Made by a program: the position numbers and the translations under genes | Notes under the pieces: model-generated | Databases searched by the model: none | Told to the model about the DNA's origin: nothing | What the model saw: only the letters and a program-made list of their open reading frames with translations | Origin: Prochlorococcus sp. AG-676-L21 | GTDB taxonomy: Bacteria > Cyanobacteriota > Cyanobacteriia > PCC-6307 > Cyanobiaceae | Assembly: GCA_003210915.1 (NCBI GenBank) | Contig: QCUA01000006.1 | Coordinates: forward strand, 1 to 50,763 | Direction: 5' to 3' | DNA length: 50,763 nucleotides | Part shown: piece by piece, positions 1 to 8,485 of the stretch | How the letters are laid out: each line of letters begins with the position of its first letter | Position numbering within the stretch: position 1 is the stretch's first letter

Positions 1-1
1 C

Positions 2-496
2 GTTATGAGAAATGAGCAAAGAAGATGGGAATCTCTTTGTTTGAACGAAATGGCTCTTCATAGAGAACCATTGACTAGTATGTGTCATTTTGAGATCTCT
101 ATAGGTAGACATGCTCCAGTCGATATCTCTGCTGATGGAGTCATTCTTTCTACTCCAACTGGCTCAACAGCTTATTCTTTAAGTGCCGGTGGCCCTGTTA
201 TTACACCCGACTGTCCAGTAGTTCAATTAACTCCAATTGCCCCTCATTCTTTAGCTTCAAGGGCTTTAGTTTTTAATGATTCAGAACCAGTTACTGTTTT
301 TCCTGCAACCCCTGAAAGATTAGTTATGGTGGTTGATGGAAATGCAGGTTGTTATGTTTGGCCTGAGGATAGGGTTTTAATTAGAAAAAGTAAACATTCG
401 GTTAAGTTTATAAGGCTTGAGGATCACGAGTTTTTTCAGGTATTAAGAAATAAATTAGGTTGGGGACTCCCACATGTCGGTAAACCTAATAAGTAA
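2..496 (+). CDS. nadK: NAD kinase, C-terminal part (5' end cut by window edge)
   Basis: ATP-dependent phosphorylation of NAD to NADP in the cytoplasm. The visible 164 or so residues are the C-terminal half of the family. They carry the conserved NE-x-A-hydrophobic-H-R segment, the [14 protein letters not shown] substrate loop followed by SLSAGGP, and the VDGN segment near the end. The GGDG motif and N-terminal domain lie upstream of the window, so the first Met in this frame is internal and is not a start. The gene converges on cobL with only 7 bp between stops, and a small hairpin plus T-run spans the junction. Family assignment is firm. Confidence 0.95.
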   Translation, partial: VMRNEQRRWESLCLNEMALHREPLTSMCHFEISIGRHAPVDISADGVILSTPTGSTAYSLSAGGPVITPDCPVVQLTPIAPHSLASRALVFNDSEPVTVFPATPERLVMVVDGNAGCYVWPEDRVLIRKSKHSVKFIRLEDHEFFQVLRNKLGWGLPHVGKPNK

Positions 497-519
497 TCTT
501 TAGTTAGATTAGTTTTTTT
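494..519 (+). terminator. Short rho-independent-like terminator between nadK and cobL
   Basis: TAATCT (494-499) and AGATTA (506-511) form a perfect 6-bp stem with a 6-nt loop, followed by G and seven T. It begins on the nadK stop codon and overlaps the 3' end of convergent cobL. The stem is short and AT-rich, so strength is uncertain. Confidence 0.45.
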
Positions 520-1784
520 CCTTTAAGCAAAAATACAGGATTGTTTGGGTCCATTCTTATGCCCTCAGAAATACTTAAGCTTTTATAAGTTTGAATAAGA
601 TTTAAATTCACTTCGAAATTATTTTCTTTTAAGGCCTCTTTAAGATCTTTAATTATTTGAATATCAATTATAGGAATAGCTATGATATCACCACAATTCA
701 TATCTTTAGATAATTCATTAATAATTTTAAGCTTAGTATTTTTATCACAGCCACCAATAATTATTCTCCTAGCTTTGTTAAGTGAATTAATGTTGTTGGA
801 ATTAAATAAATTATTTATATCTTCTTCAAGAATATCTTCGGGGGCAACTCCTAATCTTCTTGCGTTTTCTGAGATTAATTCTTTTGATCCAATTCTTTTA
901 TCAATACAAAATAATTTCAAATTAGGTCTTAATTTTAATGCTTCTAAACCAATTGAGCCGCAACCTGCCCCAACATCCCAAATTATGCCATTTTCTGGCA
1001 ACTCTAAATCAGCTAAGATTTGAATTCGAATTTCCCTTTTTGTTAATAAATTTGGTCTGTCTTCAAAAGTTTTAAAAATATCATCTTGTAATCCAAATAA
1101 AGGAAATTCTTTTCCTTGAATATCTTTTTCTTTTTTCAATAGAACAGCAATATTTAAATTAGAAATATCAGTTGGTAATTTTTCTTTCAGGTTAAATTTT
1201 CTTATCTTTTCATCTTTAGAGCCTAATTCCTCGCAAACCCAAAATTCATAAGAGTCGTTCAGATTTAGTTCTAGTAAATTATTTTGAATTATTTCTAAAC
1301 CTTTATTTTTTGAATCTGTAAGTATTGCTAATATTGAGGGCTTTGATTTTAGGGCCTCAATGAATTTAGTTGAATTTCTTCCATGAATACTTACATATAT
1401 AGCTTCTTGCCAAGATACTTTCAGTTTACTAAATGCTAATTGAAGACATGTATTTGATGGGTAGAAACTTAATTCTTCTTTTGAAAAGTTTTCTAAAAGT
1501 ATCCTACCTATACCAAACCAAAGAGGGTCACCTCTAGAAAATAAAATTGCGTCGGTTTTTTGAGATTTAAGCCAATTAATCATCTTAACGTCACTTCGGC
1601 TAGGGAACAATAATTTTTTTTTGGTTGTATTATTTTTAGCCCATAATTTAATATCTGAAAAATATGGATCTGGAACTGCAATATTCTCTGTTTTTATAAA
1701 TAGTTGTTGTAATTTCAAAGGGAGCTCTTTAAAGTCAAAAGAATTAATTCCAATAACATGAATTTTTCTTTTTATATGATTCAT
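504..1784 (-). CDS. cobL: Precorrin-6Y C5,15-methyltransferase (decarboxylating), CbiE-CbiT fusion
   Basis: Methylates C5 and C15 of the corrin ring and decarboxylates the acetate side chain during (pseudo)cobalamin synthesis. The 426-residue length matches a CbiE+CbiT fusion. The N-terminal half is a tetrapyrrole-methylase fold: HVIGIN at the start, then ILFSRGDPLWFGIGR, the typical GDP-x-x-x-G-I-G element. The C-terminal half has a class I methyltransferase SAM loop, WDVGAGCGSIGLEAL, and then CIDK. It is transcribed divergently from the small gene that follows. CobL or CbiET is the only reasonable reading. Confidence 0.93.
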   Translation of the reverse strand: MNHIKRKIHVIGINSFDFKELPLKLQQLFIKTENIAVPDPYFSDIKLWAKNNTTKKKLLFPSRSDVKMINWLKSQKTDAILFSRGDPLWFGIGRILLENFSKEELSFYPSNTCLQLAFSKLKVSWQEAIYVSIHGRNSTKFIEALKSKPSILAILTDSKNKGLEIIQNNLLELNLNDSYEFWVCEELGSKDEKIRKFNLKEKLPTDISNLNIAVLLKKEKDIQGKEFPLFGLQDDIFKTFEDRPNLLTKREIRIQILADLELPENGIIWDVGAGCGSIGLEALKLRPNLKLFCIDKRIGSKELISENARRLGVAPEDILEEDINNLFNSNNINSLNKARRIIIGGCDKNTKLKIINELSKDMNCGDIIAIPIIDIQIIKDLKEALKENNFEVNLNLIQTYKSLSISEGIRMDPNNPVFLLKGKKLI

Positions 1785-1863
1785 AAATTTTAAGAGGAAT
1801 AATGTAAATTATTTGTATGTTTTATTAATTTATCCTAATATTTATAAATTAATAATAAATTAC

Positions 1864-2115
1864 TTGTCAGATAGGAGAAAGCGATTACACGAAATATTAT
1901 TAACTCTAATTAACAAAGAAAGTAATTTTGAGTTAATAGAGGAAGACTCTAGTGATTTAACAACGAATTTTTCTGATAAAGATACTACGAATTTATCCCG
2001 AGTTATAGAAAAAAATCGTAAAATCATAAAAAGGTATCAAGCTCTTGTTAGAACAGCAGTTACTCTAGACGCCCTTATGGATTCTGAAAATGATGAAAAT
2101 TTTAAAATTAAATAA
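1864..2115 (+). CDS. Small conserved-type hypothetical protein, charged
   Basis: I do not recognise a family. From TTG at 1864 the product is 83 residues and starts MSDRRKRLHEILLTLI. It is rich in charged residues, probably helical and soluble, with a basic C-terminal segment (EKNRKIIKRYQ). No ATG is available in the N-terminal part. A TTG at 1813 would add 17 hydrophobic residues encoded by very AT-rich codons, which looks like read-through into the spacer, so I prefer 1864, without a good ribosome binding site for either. The 3' end overlaps the next gene by 26 bp, which suggests translational coupling. The call as a real gene rests on the overlap and the amino-acid composition. Confidence 0.6.
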   Translation: MSDRRKRLHEILLTLINKESNFELIEEDSSDLTTNFSDKDTTNLSRVIEKNRKIIKRYQALVRTAVTLDALMDSENDENFKIK

Positions 2116-2590
2116 AAGTATTTTTTTAAAGGGTTTAATACCCTTAGCGATATTAATTTCACTGGTTTTTAACCCACTTAAGGTTTTTGCAGAAATAGCA
2201 GAAACAGAAATTAATGGAGAATTAATGAATGCTAGTAGTGAGTTTCTAAGAGATCTAGATTTTGAAACATGGCAACTAGTAGCATATAAGTCGCCATTTT
2301 TTGAAAATAAATTGATCTTAAGGGTAATTGGATACCCAGGTAATCTTAGGATTGATCATCCAACTAATTTACAAGTTAATTCTGGAAGGAAACAGTGGTT
2401 ATTAAACGATAAAACATTATTAAATGCTGAATTAGCTAACGATGGAAGACAAGCTGCTGCGGAATTTGATTTGAATGAACTTATAAATAATATTGATAAA
2501 AATAGACCACTTAGATTATCATTATCAGGCGTTTTTTCAGATTTGCCTGTTCCACCTTTCGTCGTTAAAGAATGGAGATCATTAGATTAA
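2090..2590 (+). CDS. DUF3122 family protein, exported
   Basis: This is a 166-residue cyanobacterial protein of unknown function that I match to DUF3122 from memory. Two Met codons are adjacent (2090 and 2093). The N-terminus is basic, followed by a hydrophobic stretch, LIPLAILISLVF, and then VFAEIAE, which looks like a Sec signal peptide with cleavage after an A-x-A-like site. The mature part is beta-rich, with LRIDHPTNL and a closing VPPFVVKEW segment. It overlaps the upstream gene by 26 bp and ribD follows 15 bp later, so the three are probably co-transcribed. A periplasmic or lumenal location is inferred from the signal only. Confidence 0.8.
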   Translation: MMKILKLNKSIFLKGLIPLAILISLVFNPLKVFAEIAETEINGELMNASSEFLRDLDFETWQLVAYKSPFFENKLILRVIGYPGNLRIDHPTNLQVNSGRKQWLLNDKTLLNAELANDGRQAAAEFDLNELINNIDKNRPLRLSLSGVFSDLPVPPFVVKEWRSLD

Positions 2591-2605
2591 TATTTTATTC
2601 GATAG

Positions 2606-3694
2606 ATGATTAATAGCCATATAAGTGATATCAAATGGATGAAAAGAGCTATTTTTTTAGCATCTTTAGGTAAAGGAAGAACAAGTCCTAATCCAATGGT
2701 TGGAGCAGTAATCTTAGATAAAAATGGAAATCTTATCTCAGAAGGATTTCATTCAAAATCAGGAATGCCTCATGCAGAGGCAATGGCTTTCAATAATTTA
2801 AAAAAAGATGCAAGAGATGGAGCAATATATGTGAATCTAGAACCTTGTTGTCATCAAGGAAAAACTCCTCCATGTGTAGATAAAATAATTTCTTTTGGAA
2901 TAAAAAAAGTATTTATTTCTATTGAAGATCCCGACAAAAGAGTTTCAGGGAAAGGTATTAAATTACTTAAAGATGCTGGGATTAAAGTTCATCTAGGATT
3001 ATGTGAGAAAGAATCTCAAGAACTAAATAAGTCTTTTATTTACAGGAATATTACCGATAACGCTTTTGGGGTTATGAAATGGGCAATGAGTATGGATGGA
3101 AGGGTTGGTCTAAAAAATGGTAAAAGTAAATGGATTACAAATAAAGATTCAAGATCATTAGTTCACTCTTTTAGAGCTTGCTTTGACGCAATAGTTATTG
3201 GTGGTAATACATTAAGAAAAGATGATCCTCTTCTAACTTCTCGAGGGATAAGAAAGCCTGAACCTTTAAGAGTAGTGTTCACAAAAACTTTAGATTTGCC
3301 AGAAAAATCGAATTTGTGGGATTGTACATTAGCTAAGACCCTAGTTGTATATGACGCTTCTACTGCAGATAAAAAATTTCTTAAGAGAATCCCAGAATGT
3401 GTAGAGATTGAAGAATTAACCTCTGATAATCCTATACTGCTTTCAAAGTTACTAGCTAAAAAAGGATGTAATAATGTTTTCTGGGAATGTGGACCTAAAC
3501 TGGCAACTGCAGCTGTGAAAGCAGGTTGTATTCAAGAACTTATGACTTTTATTGCACCAAAGATATTAGGAGGAGTAAGTAGTATGAATCCCTTTTCTGA
3601 TTTTGAATTTACAGATATGGATCAAGTTTTTAGTTTAAATAAAACTGAAATTAATTTTATCAAGGATGATATTTATGTGAAGAGTAATATTTAA
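2606..3694 (+). CDS. ribD: Bifunctional riboflavin deaminase/reductase
   Basis: Performs two steps of riboflavin synthesis: deamination of the GTP-derived diaminopyrimidine, then NADPH reduction of the ribosyl group. The N-terminal cytidine-deaminase-like domain has TSPNPMVGAV, the zinc and proton-shuttle motif HAE (56-58) and the second zinc motif PCCHQGKTPPC (C81, C90). The reductase domain starts near residue 147 with MKWAMSMDGR and contains the DDPLLTSR element. At 362 residues it is full length. It lies 15 bp after the DUF3122 gene on the same strand. Confidence 0.95.
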   Translation: MINSHISDIKWMKRAIFLASLGKGRTSPNPMVGAVILDKNGNLISEGFHSKSGMPHAEAMAFNNLKKDARDGAIYVNLEPCCHQGKTPPCVDKIISFGIKKVFISIEDPDKRVSGKGIKLLKDAGIKVHLGLCEKESQELNKSFIYRNITDNAFGVMKWAMSMDGRVGLKNGKSKWITNKDSRSLVHSFRACFDAIVIGGNTLRKDDPLLTSRGIRKPEPLRVVFTKTLDLPEKSNLWDCTLAKTLVVYDASTADKKFLKRIPECVEIEELTSDNPILLSKLLAKKGCNNVFWECGPKLATAAVKAGCIQELMTFIAPKILGGVSSMNPFSDFEFTDMDQVFSLNKTEINFIKDDIYVKSNI

Positions 3695-3776
3695 TTTAGA
3701 TATGGTTTTTGATTAAAATATCGTTCGGTTCTTACCCAAAAAAATTTATACAGGTACGGAACTCGTTAGTTTAGTT

Positions 3777-3782
3777 TATAAT
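3777..3782 (+). promoter_or_regulatory. Candidate -10 element for ftsH
   Basis: A perfect TATAAT lies 22 bp upstream of the ftsH ATG, in a 110-bp spacer after ribD. No convincing -35 box is visible at the expected distance, as is common in Prochlorococcus promoters. The call rests on the hexamer alone. Confidence 0.4.
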
Positions 3783-3804
3783 AAAGCCACAAATAATAGT
3801 AATT

Positions 3805-5667
3805 ATGCCAATAAGACAAGACGATAATCAACCTAATAGGAGATTTGGAATAGTAAATATCATATTAATTGGAGTAGGAGCACTACTTTTATTCAGCAGC
3901 TTGTTCCCTAATCAAAATATGCAAATACCAAGAGTTCCTTATTCTTTATTTATTGATCAAGTTAATGATGGTGAGGTTAAGAGAGCATATATTACACAAG
4001 AACAAATTAGATATGAATTAAATGGTGCAGAAGAAGGCGCTCCTTCAGTATTAGCAACTACTCCAATATTTGATATGGATCTGCCTCAAAGGTTGGAAAG
4101 TAAAGGAGTTGAATTCGCGGCAGCTCCACCTAAAAAACCAAATTTCTTTTCTACTGTTCTTAGTTGGGTAGTTCCACCTTTAATTTTTATTTTAGTTCTA
4201 CAATTCTTTGCTAGAAGAAGTATGGGTGGAGGCGGTGCTCAAGGTGCATTGAGTTTTACCAAAAGTAAGGCTAAAGTTTATGTGCCTGATGATGAGTCAA
4301 AAGTAACCTTCGATGATGTAGCAGGAGTTGATGAGGCGAAGGATGAATTAGAAGAAATAGTTGACTTTTTAAAAAAACCAGAAAGATATACTGATATTGG
4401 CGCGAGAATCCCCAAGGGTGTTCTTTTAGTTGGACCTCCAGGAACAGGGAAAACACTACTTTCTAAAGCAGTTGCAGGAGAAGCTGAAGTCCCTTTCTTT
4501 ATCATCTCAGGTTCTGAATTCGTTGAGCTTTTTGTAGGAGCGGGTGCAGCAAGAGTAAGAGATCTATTTGAACAAGCGAAGAAGAAAGCACCTTGCATAA
4601 TTTTTATAGATGAATTAGATGCTATTGGTAAGAGTCGTTCTGGGTCAATGGGCGTAGTTGGAGGAAATGATGAAAGAGAACAAACATTAAATCAGTTACT
4701 TACAGAAATGGATGGGTTTGCCTCCGCAGATAAACCTGTAATTGTTCTTGCGGCAACAAACCAGCCAGAAGTTCTTGATGCTGCACTACTAAGACCTGGT
4801 AGATTTGATAGACAAGTTTTAGTTGATAGACCAGACTTGTCAGGTAGAAAAACAATACTAGAAATTTATACCAAGAAAGTAAAATTATCAGATTCAATTG
4901 ATTTGGATTCAATCGCTCAAGCTACAAGTGGATTTGCTGGTGCAGATTTAGCAAATATGGTTAATGAAGCTGCTTTATTAGCTGCAAGGGCTAAAAGAAA
5001 AAGTGTGGAACAACAAGATTTGAGTGAAGCAATTGAAAGAGTTGTAGCAGGTCTAGAGAAAAAAAGTAGAGTTCTTCAGGATGATGAGAAAAAAGTTGTT
5101 GCTTATCATGAAGTAGGACACGCAATTGTTGGACATCTTATGCCGGGAGGATCAAAAGTAGCAAAAATTTCTATTGTTCCTAGAGGTATGAGTGCATTGG
5201 GATATACACTTCAACTTCCTACAGAAGAAAGGTTTCTTAATTCAAAAGACGAATTGAAAGGTCAAATAGCGACACTTTTAGGTGGTCGTTCTGCTGAAGA
5301 GGTTGTCTTTGGCAAAATAACTACCGGTGCCTCTAATGATCTTCAAAGAGCAACCGACATAGCAGAACAGATGGTAGGAACTTTTGGGATGAGTGAAATC
5401 CTTGGACCATTAGCTTATGATAAACAAGGAGGAGGGCAATTCCTAGGGAATGGTAATAATCCCAGAAGATCAGTAAGTGATGCTACTGCTCAAGCTATTG
5501 ATAAAGAAGTAAGAGATTTAGTAGATGATGCTCATGGAACAGCATTAAATATTTTAAGAAATAACTTACCATTGCTTGAATCGATTTCCCAAAAAATTCT
5601 TCAAGAAGAAGTTATTGAAGGGGAAGATTTAAAGAATCTACTTGCAGAAACTAAAATGCCTGCATAG
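3805..5667 (+). CDS. ftsH: ATP-dependent zinc metalloprotease FtsH
   Basis: Membrane AAA+ protease that degrades damaged membrane proteins; in cyanobacteria, homologues act in photosystem II repair. Domains in order: a TM helix near 15-32, a periplasmic or lumenal segment, a second TM near 115-135, and a Gly-rich linker. The AAA domain has Walker A GPPGTGKT (210-217), the pore FVG (243-245), Walker B IIFIDE (265-270) and the RPGRFD region (330-335). The protease domain has the zinc site HEVGH (435-439). The length of 620 is normal. Several FtsH paralogues exist in cyanobacteria, and I cannot say which one this is from sequence alone. Confidence 0.97.
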   Translation: MPIRQDDNQPNRRFGIVNIILIGVGALLLFSSLFPNQNMQIPRVPYSLFIDQVNDGEVKRAYITQEQIRYELNGAEEGAPSVLATTPIFDMDLPQRLESKGVEFAAAPPKKPNFFSTVLSWVVPPLIFILVLQFFARRSMGGGGAQGALSFTKSKAKVYVPDDESKVTFDDVAGVDEAKDELEEIVDFLKKPERYTDIGARIPKGVLLVGPPGTGKTLLSKAVAGEAEVPFFIISGSEFVELFVGAGAARVRDLFEQAKKKAPCIIFIDELDAIGKSRSGSMGVVGGNDEREQTLNQLLTEMDGFASADKPVIVLAATNQPEVLDAALLRPGRFDRQVLVDRPDLSGRKTILEIYTKKVKLSDSIDLDSIAQATSGFAGADLANMVNEAALLAARAKRKSVEQQDLSEAIERVVAGLEKKSRVLQDDEKKVVAYHEVGHAIVGHLMPGGSKVAKISIVPRGMSALGYTLQLPTEERFLNSKDELKGQIATLLGGRSAEEVVFGKITTGASNDLQRATDIAEQMVGTFGMSEILGPLAYDKQGGGQFLGNGNNPRRSVSDATAQAIDKEVRDLVDDAHGTALNILRNNLPLLESISQKILQEEVIEGEDLKNLLAETKMPA

Positions 5668-5695
5668 TAGAATCTTGATCTAACTAGAAATTTTC

Positions 5696-6622
5696 ATGCT
5701 AAAACCTCATAAGCTTGCTAAAAATAACTTTTTATCAAGCTTGGATTTATCAACTGAAGAAGTTATTCATATTTTAGATCTTGCAAAAAATTTTAAAAAT
5801 AAAGAATTAAATATTGATCTAAAGAATAAAGTTCTGGGTTTGATTTTTGATAAGTCATCTACACGTACCAGAGTTAGTTTTCAAGTTGCGATGACAAGAC
5901 TTGGAGGAACCACAATTGATCTAAATCCAACAACCTCACAAATAGGTAGAGGAGAGCCAATTAATGATACAGCAAGAGTTCTAAGTAGATATTGTGATGT
6001 GCTTGCAGTTAGAACTTTTAACCATTCAGATTTAGAGGAATATGCAAAATGGTCTAACAAACCAGTTATTAATGCTCTTACCGATTTAGAACACCCATGC
6101 CAAATATTGGCTGATTTTTTAACAATTAAGGAGGAATTCCGTGATTTCAAAAATGTAGTTTTGACTTTTGTTGGTGATGGTAATAATGTTGCAAATTCAC
6201 TTATTCTTTGTGGAGCATTATTAGGAGTGGAAGTTAGAATTGCTTGCCCTAAAGGTTATGAACCTAATGAATCTATAATCAAAAAGGCAGGCGAAATTTA
6301 TAAAGATAAGAATTTATTGAAAATTACTAATGATCCACATAAAGCTGTTTTAGGATCAAATGTTTTGTATACAGATGTATGGTCCTCTATGGGGGAAGAA
6401 AATCTTAAGGAAAAGAAAGATAATGATTTTAATGGATTTACTATTGATAGTAATTTAGTAAGCAAAGCCTATAAAGATGCAATTATTCTTCATTGCCTTC
6501 CTGCTTATAGGTCTAAAGAGATAACAGATGAAGTAATTGATAGTAGGCAAAGTAGAATTTTTGATCAAGCGGAAAATAGAATGCATGTTCAACAAGCTCT
6601 TTTAGCGTGTTTGCTTTCCTAA
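5696..6622 (+). CDS. argF: Ornithine carbamoyltransferase
   Basis: Transfers the carbamoyl group to ornithine to make citrulline in arginine synthesis. The carbamoyl phosphate loop SSTRTR is at 54-59 and HPCQ at 133-136. The ornithine-side loop DVWSSMGEE and the catalytic HCLPAYR near the C-terminus are intact. The 308-residue length is standard. The gene begins 28 bp after ftsH on the same strand. Confidence 0.97.
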   Translation: MLKPHKLAKNNFLSSLDLSTEEVIHILDLAKNFKNKELNIDLKNKVLGLIFDKSSTRTRVSFQVAMTRLGGTTIDLNPTTSQIGRGEPINDTARVLSRYCDVLAVRTFNHSDLEEYAKWSNKPVINALTDLEHPCQILADFLTIKEEFRDFKNVVLTFVGDGNNVANSLILCGALLGVEVRIACPKGYEPNESIIKKAGEIYKDKNLLKITNDPHKAVLGSNVLYTDVWSSMGEENLKEKKDNDFNGFTIDSNLVSKAYKDAIILHCLPAYRSKEITDEVIDSRQSRIFDQAENRMHVQQALLACLLS

Positions 6623-6650
6623 ATGTACTTGCACTAGTAACTGAAAAACG

Positions 6651-6678
6651 ATACAAATGTATTAGTGAACATTTGTAT
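6651..6678 (+). promoter_or_regulatory. Perfect inverted repeat before lexA, candidate LexA operator
   Basis: ATACAAATGT (6651-6660) and ACATTTGTAT (6669-6678) are perfect reverse complements separated by 8 bp, ending one base before the preferred lexA GTG start. The right part reads GAACATTTGTAT, close to the Gram-positive/cyanobacterial LexA half-site pattern GAAC-N4-GT(T/A)C but with a changed end. Autoregulation of lexA is general, so an operator here is expected. An mRNA hairpin controlling translation is the alternative. Confidence 0.5.
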
Positions 6679-6679
6679 T

Positions 6680-7294
6680 GTGGTTAATTCTTCTGAAAAT
6701 CTTACAGAGGCTCAAAATGAGCTTTATGGATGGATAAAAGATTATATGAAAGATTTTCAACACAGTCCATCAATAAGACAAATGATGCAGGCGATGGGAT
6801 TGAAATCACCTGCTCCAATACAAAGCCGTTTAAAACATTTGCAAGAAAAAGGTTATATTTCATGGCAAGAAGGTAAAGCTAGAACACTTCAATTAATTGA
6901 TGAAGTTATCGAAGGTATTCCAGTTATGGGATCAGTAGCGGCAGGAGGTTTAATTCAAACTTATTCTGATGTGAATGAAAATTTAGATATTTCTGATGTT
7001 TTAAAAAAGAAAAATATTTTTGCCCTTACAGTTAACGGGGATTCAATGATAGATGCCTGTATTGCCGATGGAGATATGGTTTTGATGGAGCCCATAACTG
7101 ATTCATATTCATTGAGAAATGGAACAATTGTCAGTGCTATGGTTCCAGGATTAGGAACAACGTTAAAATATTTTTTTAAAAGACGAGAAAAAGTATTTCT
7201 TGAGGCAGCAAATCCTGCTTATGAACCAATTGAACTAAACTTAGATGAAGTTGTTTTTCAAGGAAAACTTTTAGCAGTATGGAGGAAAATATAA
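6680..7294 (+). CDS. lexA: SOS-response repressor LexA
   Basis: DNA-damage repressor that self-cleaves when activated by RecA. The N-terminal winged helix contains LTEAQNELY and SIRQMMQAMGLKSPAPIQ. The cleavage site Ala-Gly sits in VAAGG. The catalytic Ser is in NGDSM and the catalytic Lys in TTLKYFF, so all three functional elements are present and cleavage should be intact. No ATG is available. GTG at 6665 and GTG at 6680 are both in frame; I choose 6680 because it gives the usual short lead before LTEAQ and leaves the inverted repeat outside the coding region. The gene stands alone and marks the left border of the accessory region. Confidence 0.93.
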   Translation: MVNSSENLTEAQNELYGWIKDYMKDFQHSPSIRQMMQAMGLKSPAPIQSRLKHLQEKGYISWQEGKARTLQLIDEVIEGIPVMGSVAAGGLIQTYSDVNENLDISDVLKKKNIFALTVNGDSMIDACIADGDMVLMEPITDSYSLRNGTIVSAMVPGLGTTLKYFFKRREKVFLEAANPAYEPIELNLDEVVFQGKLLAVWRKI

Positions 7295-7601
7295 AGTTTA
7301 TAGTATGAAAATAAAATAATTTTTTTTATATTTCTCAATTAACAAGATTATAGAAAAATTAAATTTTTTATTATTAAAATCTTAAGAAGGATTTAATTTT
7401 TTTACCTCTATTCTCTTTGCATATCTAATCTTTTTAAACAGCAGTTGATATCGAACATTGAGCTTTGCAATCAGGTTTACAAGCTAATGTTAAAAATATC
7501 TGAAAGAATTAAATTTACTTATCTATAAACTAAATATCTTATACAAATTATTATTAAAAAATAAAAAACCAATTTGATTAATATGAAACTATATTAAACT
7601 T
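7295..7601. other. Intergenic border of the accessory region, no confident gene
   Basis: AT-rich spacer after lexA. The only item of note is a short open frame on the minus strand (7434-7508) ending in a cysteine-spaced tail that reads LACKPDCKAQCSISTAV then stop. It has no ATG, GTG or TTG start and a stop directly upstream. It could be the tail of a lost gene. No strong terminator was seen behind lexA. Confidence 0.3.
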
Positions 7602-8273
7602 CTATAGAAGTTTTTTTGATTTAAATTTTAAAAACTTACTATATGAATCAATTAAAAAGATCATATAAATAAGTAATTCCAGGAATTCATGTTGAATGAT
7701 TGGAGCCTCTTTAGGAGGTATTGAATTATTCAGATATATTGAGTTTATTACTTCTAAAAAAAAATAAGATAGGAAATATATTGCATATTTTTTTTCAAGA
7801 AAATACAAACTATAGTTTTTAAAAAATGGAAAATAGGAACCATAAGCAATAAAAACTAATGCTAAAGAAAATAATATTGTCTGAAAATATAAACTAAATG
7901 ATATGTTGAGTATTGGAATATTATTGAATTCAATTGTTTTATAAAGAAAAACTAAATTATGTAAATTAACTTCTTTTTGATAGTTAGATATGTTAAAAAA
8001 TCCAATTAGACCTTTTGTGAGGAAACTTATTTCTTCATAAAATAAAAATAATAATGTTCCCAACCTCAAGAAATAACAAATCTTTGCCCCTTGTTTAAAA
8101 AATACTTTTCTACATTTAACATTAATTATTATTGCTAAGAAAATTATAATTAATTGCACTAATTCATTTATAGAAAACTCTCCTCCCAGAAAATTAGACA
8201 ACTGTATGAAATCAAAACTTGTTTCTATTACAAAGAATATTACAGAAAATAAAATTATAAATCTTATGATCAT
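7602..8273 (-). CDS. Multi-spanning membrane protein with EE-x-SFLT and NLHN motifs, function unknown
   Basis: A 223-residue, very hydrophobic protein with about five to six predicted TM helices. Two conserved patches stand out: EEISFLT in the middle, and NLHNLVF about 25 residues later, after a Q-x-E pair. The same order, EE-(I/L)-SFLT then N-x-Q-x-E-x-NLHN, occurs in the protein at 17062-17835, so the two are paralogues. I recall a wider unnamed bacterial family with EEISWGQ followed by NLHN; acidic and His residues beside membranes could be a catalytic or metal site, but this is inference. It is isolated, with long AT-rich spacers on both sides. Confidence 0.75.
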   Translation of the reverse strand: MIIRFIILFSVIFFVIETSFDFIQLSNFLGGEFSINELVQLIIIFLAIIINVKCRKVFFKQGAKICYFLRLGTLLFLFYEEISFLTKGLIGFFNISNYQKEVNLHNLVFLYKTIEFNNIPILNISFSLYFQTILFSLALVFIAYGSYFPFFKNYSLYFLEKKYAIYFLSYFFLEVINSIYLNNSIPPKEAPIIQHEFLELLIYMIFLIDSYSKFLKFKSKKLL

Positions 8274-8485
8274 TTTTTAGAGCTCTTATTTAAAAGTAAG
8301 AAATATAAGAATAGTTATGATTTAATCAAAAAATTATTTTTTTTGAAATTATTAATAATTTTATATTTCTCGAATGTTGCTCAATAAGGAACAAATGTAT
8401 AACTTAAAAGATCAAATATTTTTTTAATCAATAAATTTAGCTATCACTCAAATAAAAAAAATCACTGGTGAGTTATTTTATCTTT

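Noticed and set aside
682..1023. 113-codon plus-strand frame inside cobL
   Set aside because: Antisense shadow of cobL; the minus-strand protein has full CbiE-CbiT motifs and this frame has none.
4271..4912. Three minus-strand frames of 61-106 codons inside ftsH
   Set aside because: They lie opposite the AAA domain of ftsH, have no family features and reflect its codon pattern.
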